Shown here: one piece after another, positions 61,112 through 64,000 of the stretch
Position numbering within the stretch: the stretch's first letter is position 1
How the letters are laid out: every line of letters begins with the position of its first letter
Notes under the pieces: generated by a model
What the model was told of the DNA's origin: nothing
The model's input: the letters and a program-made list of their open reading frames with translations, nothing else
Database searches by the model: none
Made by a program: the position numbers and the translations under genes
DNA from: JAUSFM01 sp964343705
GTDB taxonomy: Archaea > Nanobdellota > Nanobdellia > Woesearchaeales > UBA12501
Assembly: GCA_964343705.1 (NCBI GenBank)
Contig: CAYFJX010000007.1
Span: 62,001-126,000 of the forward strand
Direction: 5' to 3'
DNA length: 64,000 bases

Positions 61112-61113
61112 TG

Positions 61114-61698
61114 TTACTGCTTCTCCACAGGTTGATTACCACTTCTGTTGTGTACAAGTGCTGCATAGTTTATTTCCCCATCAATACGCAGCTGGGCTAA
61201 AAAATCTTCATCAAATCTTTCAAGTATTGCAAATGGTTGTGAGTCACTGTAATTAATTGGTTTTTTCCAGTCTACCCATGTTCGATCTTTGTTTGTATAT
61301 GTTTTGCATAGTTCAGGTTGCGCATCTGGTGGGTATGCTGCACCTAGAAATCCTTTTTCATTAGGATGTACAAAGAAAAAAGTGTGATCAACTCTGTCTA
61401 TTGTTTCTGCACGTCTGTGTACAACGTGACCAAGGTAGACATGCATAGGTCTTGTTGTTCCAGGTACAAAATGAACATCAACAAAGTAATCATGCGCATC
61501 AGTAGCTTCATATAAACCATCCATGCCACCAGGAAATGCAACAATAGCTTGTTCAATACTGTCTGTCAGCTCCTCGATGGCGTCATCAAATTGGCCATCA
61601 TCTGAGTCTGTAGCCTTGCACTCAAGAAGTTCACCTCTGAGTGTGATATTGGTGAGAAGTGCCTTAAGATCATTACTGAGGGTACGATGAGATGCCAT
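61114..61698 (-). CDS. 194-aa protein, unknown function
   Basis: A soluble acidic protein that I do not recognise. An N-terminal helical part (LSNDLKALLTNITLRGELLE) is followed by a beta-rich middle (YFVDVHFVPG, MHVYLGHVVHRRAE, HTFFFVHPNEKGFLGAAYPP) and a charged end. It has its own promoter with the shared inverted repeat and is followed 2 bp later by the PRTase-like gene, so the two are co-transcribed. Confidence 0.55.
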   Translation of the reverse strand: MASHRTLSNDLKALLTNITLRGELLECKATDSDDGQFDDAIEELTDSIEQAIVAFPGGMDGLYEATDAHDYFVDVHFVPGTTRPMHVYLGHVVHRRAETIDRVDHTFFFVHPNEKGFLGAAYPPDAQPELCKTYTNKDRTWVDWKKPINYSDSQPFAILERFDEDFLAQLRIDGEINYAALVHNRSGNQPVEKQ

Positions 61699-61719
61699 AT
61701 CTACTGTGAGAAGTAGTGT

Positions 61720-61757
61720 TATTTAAGTCTTTCGATTGTATTCACCCATAAGTGGTG
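61720..61757 (-). promoter_or_regulatory. Inverted repeat plus BRE/TATA promoter of the 194-/448-aa genes
   Basis: On the minus strand: CACC-n7-GGTG (61743-61757), eight bases, CGAAAG (BRE, 61729-61734), then CTTAAATA (61720-61727), 21 nt before the ATG at 61698. The core CGAAAG-n-CTTAAATA is identical to the promoter at 63967. Confidence 0.6.
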
Positions 61758-61780
61758 CATCTTTAATACATTGGATTATT

Positions 61781-62245
61781 TTAGCCTAAAACGTCTGTAA
61801 CTACATATTTCCCTCTTTCTAGCGTCTCTTTTAGGTGATCAAGCGCATCATATAACCCTCTTGCAACTTTTGGCATCTTTACTGAGATAGTACAACTCTC
61901 AACACTTTTATCAGATAATTCTACTATTTCACACTCAACAAAGACGTTCCCAATGTCAGGGAAGATGTACATATGTTTGGATCCTACTACAATAGCATCT
62001 TTACGACCACCACTTGTTGTAGTGCTAGAGCGTTGTTCTGCGCGATATTCATCAATAAAAAATGGTTTAAGTATATAGGTCTCAACCCACATTTGGATTC
62101 TACCTAGTTTATAGAATTCACGTGTCTGGTGTAAATCCATATTAAGTTTAGACTTAACATCTTCAGGAACAGGCTGTAAAGCATCCTCTAAAGTGTAGTT
62201 TTTTGCTATTTCAAGAATGTCAAATAATACACATTGTAATGACAT
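61781..62245 (-). CDS. 154-aa protein, unknown function
   Basis: A soluble protein that I do not recognise. Its N-terminal half is helical (CVLFDILEIAKNYTLEDAL, FYKLGRIQMWVETYILKPFF). Its C-terminal half is beta strands (DAIVVGSKHMYIFPDIGNVF, CEIVELSDKSVESCTISV) and a last helix. It starts three bases after the stop of the 167-aa gene and is co-transcribed with it. Confidence 0.55.
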   Translation of the reverse strand: MSLQCVLFDILEIAKNYTLEDALQPVPEDVKSKLNMDLHQTREFYKLGRIQMWVETYILKPFFIDEYRAEQRSSTTTSGGRKDAIVVGSKHMYIFPDIGNVFVECEIVELSDKSVESCTISVKMPKVARGLYDALDHLKETLERGKYVVTDVLG

Positions 62246-62248
62246 ATC

Positions 62249-62752
62249 CTAATTCCCCAAATGATCAGTTCCCAAAACTTCTAGTGCTTCTCGTCGTAAT
62301 CGGGTTATTTCTGCAAGATCTTTCTCAAAAGCATCTTTCATCATGGCACGGATAGCATAGGCACCTTTAATGTGGCGTTCAGCTGAATAACTCACCATAA
62401 CTGCCTTTTGTAAGGTAACTGCTGAACGATCTTCAGCATATTTCTTTGAGAGAAGTCCCATATGAATCATGTGCGCTCTACCTGCCTCAGCTTGAGTAAA
62501 TGGATCATCTTCTTGTGCAAGGGCAACATCATAAAGGTTAACTACATATTCTATAGTTGGTATGTCTAATACACCATCAGCTTGTGCAAGTAAAAGCCGT
62601 GTTAATGCCGTACCTTGGGCAACACGAGCATCAGAAGTTGGATCAAGTCCTTCATAAATTTGTAATGCTGTAGAGTACTCTTCACCCATAACATGAGCTT
62701 TTGCATTCCTGATTGCTCGTTCCAGTTCCACTTGTTCGTTAGTGTTTGCCAT
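62249..62752 (-). CDS. TPR-like helical protein, unknown function
   Basis: A 167-aa all-helical protein. Segments such as AIRNAKAHVMGEEYSTALQI, VVNLYDVALAQEDDPFTQAE and EAGRAHMIHMGLLSKKYAED have the spacing of tetratricopeptide-like helix pairs, suggesting a protein-binding scaffold. The gene begins one base after the stop of the 396-aa gene. It is probably a chaperone-like or adaptor partner of its neighbours; this is inference. Confidence 0.5.
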   Translation of the reverse strand: MANTNEQVELERAIRNAKAHVMGEEYSTALQIYEGLDPTSDARVAQGTALTRLLLAQADGVLDIPTIEYVVNLYDVALAQEDDPFTQAEAGRAHMIHMGLLSKKYAEDRSAVTLQKAVMVSYSAERHIKGAYAIRAMMKDAFEKDLAEITRLRREALEVLGTDHLGN

Positions 62753-62753
62753 T

Positions 62754-63944
62754 TTAGATAGTGTGTAAGTATTGTGCTACTTGTTTTCTTGCTTCTTTTT
62801 CATTAACAGGAAGACGTACTGTTATATAAGCGTTGCCGTCAGTGTTTGCTTGACGAGTGTTAATGATGTTTAGGACAATTAATTCATTGCTAGGCGTCCT
62901 GTAGGTCAGGTTTGATTCATGAACCTCTGTGTATCTATCACCTTCAAATCCATCCTCGCTTAGATGAGCTTGAGCATCAATATCAACTGGTGTTCCAAAC
63001 AGATCAAGAATTTTTTCCAACGCAGTCACATGGGAAACCATGGTAAGCCAATCTCTTCCAGTTAATCGAGCCATGACAACGCTATTTCTTTTTCTAGGTC
63101 TGTACTGAGGTACAACAATAACATAGCTCTTTCCGATTTTGTCAAGCTCCTCGACAAAAACAGGATTACATGCAGGATCTAAGCCCATAAGTACAATACC
63201 TGGTTCATCATGGTCCCCCAACACACGAGTTACTCTTGCAATTCCTTTAACTTGTGCTTGTATTGCATGGTGAGTAAATTCATCTTTTAATTCTTCATAT
63301 TTTCCTGGCTCAACTGCTCCTTCAAGTCCTGATAAAAACGCATCAAGTTTTTTGTAAGATTCTGTCCATGCAAGTAATGCCTTATTCTTTCCCATCTCCT
63401 CTTGAATTCCCTCAAGATGTGCATGTTCTTCTTGCACCCGTAAAAAATTATGCGTTTTCTTATACTTTGCTAAGTTTTCAAATGACAATGCAATATCACG
63501 AGCATAAATATCTTCTAATCGTTCTTGACTCTCCCATGCATGCACTGTGTTAGTATGTTTTTCTCTAAGTACACTAGCCCCATGCTTTGCAAGTGTGCTT
63601 GGCCATACTCTTGTAAGATCTCCAGCATTAGACGCTGAAACAAAATCATAGAATGTCTCAGATAGTGGCTCCAAATGACCTGCTAATTCAATAAGTCTAT
63701 CAACTGTTGTGTCACCAGTGAAAGCAACATCAATTGGCGCTGCAACAATATGAAGTTGGGGGTCAGTTCCATTGTATGCATAGAGAAAAAAACCATGGTC
63801 TTGGGCTGTTTGAATAAAATCAGAGCTTTGGTTTGAGAGAGCAGAAGGTACTGGTAGTGGAGTTATACTGCCTTCCTTTATGCAGTGCCAGCGATCCTCC
63901 CTTTGTCTGAAGAGTGTAGATGCCTCTAATTTTGATAGAACCAT
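62754..63944 (-). CDS. 396-aa protein, unknown function, first gene of the right-end operon
   Basis: The start at ATG 63944 (MVLSKLEASTLF) is set by the TATA box 22 nt upstream; a longer frame would run through the promoter. The middle has a coiled stretch (ENLAKYKKTHNFLRVQEEHA). The C-terminal half is alpha/beta (GIVLMGLDPACNPVFVEEL, YVIVVPQYRPRKRNSVVMA, VIVLNIINTRQ-like strands). No family recognised. It heads a tight gene run (396, 167, 154 aa; gaps of 1 and 3 bp). Its promoter carries the shared inverted repeat. Confidence 0.55.
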   Translation of the reverse strand: MVLSKLEASTLFRQREDRWHCIKEGSITPLPVPSALSNQSSDFIQTAQDHGFFLYAYNGTDPQLHIVAAPIDVAFTGDTTVDRLIELAGHLEPLSETFYDFVSASNAGDLTRVWPSTLAKHGASVLREKHTNTVHAWESQERLEDIYARDIALSFENLAKYKKTHNFLRVQEEHAHLEGIQEEMGKNKALLAWTESYKKLDAFLSGLEGAVEPGKYEELKDEFTHHAIQAQVKGIARVTRVLGDHDEPGIVLMGLDPACNPVFVEELDKIGKSYVIVVPQYRPRKRNSVVMARLTGRDWLTMVSHVTALEKILDLFGTPVDIDAQAHLSEDGFEGDRYTEVHESNLTYRTPSNELIVLNIINTRQANTDGNAYITVRLPVNEKEARKQVAQYLHTI

Positions 63945-63966
63945 GGTTATAAAGGAAATAAGGGGG

Positions 63967-64000
63967 TATTTAAGGCTTTCGTTTGAAACCACTTATAAGT
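63967..64000 (-). promoter_or_regulatory. Inverted repeat plus BRE/TATA promoter of the right-end operon
   Basis: AACCACTTATAAGT at 63987-64000 is one arm, the centre and the start of the other arm; the rest is cut by the window end. On the minus strand it precedes CGAAAG (63976-63981) and CTTAAATA (63967-63974), 22 nt before the ATG. Confidence 0.6.

Overview
The window looks like an archaeal chromosome segment, probably from a DPANN lineage such as Woesearchaeota or Pacearchaeota (inferred, because no rRNA or marker gene is present). The evidence is archaeal BRE/TATA promoters placed 25-28 nt before start codons (leaderless style), a DUF2683-type antitoxin beside a RelE toxin, and membrane anchors resembling class III (prepilin-like) signals of the form K-[KR]-G-Q. 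No tRNA, rRNA, CRISPR array, insertion sequence or origin was recognised.

Region 1 (1-7204) is ordinary accessory DNA. It holds three toxin-antitoxin pairs (VapBC cut by the left edge, a second VapBC, and DUF2683/RelE), a small HTH regulator, a two-helix membrane protein, a 2OG-Fe(II)-oxygenase-like protein, a metallophosphoesterase, a HAD phosphatase and a lipoprotein with an HEISH zinc-peptidase motif.

Region 2 (7206-17554) is a peptidoglycan-attack region built from two divergent paralogous sets. The minus-strand set is a YkuD L,D-transpeptidase, a three-enzyme wall hydrolase split by an apparent -1 frameshift, and a prepilin-like/cadherin-like membrane protein. The plus-strand set is the same type of membrane protein followed by an intact 1183-aa hydrolase carrying a PG-binding domain, an NlpC/P60-like domain and a lytic-transglycosylase-like domain. 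Archaea lack murein, so bacteria are the likely target.

Region 3 (18137-59768) holds three very large exported proteins of about 2760, 1496 and 8008 aa. Two of them directly follow another prepilin-like/cadherin-like membrane gene. They are mosaics of recurring modules: a beta-rich N-terminus, coiled coil, Ala/Gly-rich segment, protein-kinase-like domains (about ten in the 8008-aa protein), a roughly 95-aa helical repeat, a Cys-pair linker, an R module with a C-x4/5-PC signature, a nucleotidyltransferase-like domain and an HExxH domain. Two end in enzyme-like C-termini: an ADP-ribosyltransferase-like end (1496 aa) and a phosphoribosyltransferase-like end (8008 aa). Each large gene is met tail-to-tail, within -4 to +2 bp, by a minus-strand gene. 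For the ADP-ribosyltransferase-like protein this neighbour is an ADP-ribosylglycohydrolase. This suggests an archaeal polymorphic-toxin-like system with convergent immunity genes.

Region 4 (59765-63944) is a minus-strand run of five genes that includes a second PRTase-like protein. Its promoters share an inverted repeat (ACCACTT-n-AAGTGGT type), set just upstream of a GAAAG-type BRE and TATA box, with the YkuD, zinc-lipoprotein and 419-aa genes. Attack, possible immunity and accessory genes may therefore be co-regulated. All functional claims are inferences from motifs and context; no database search was run.
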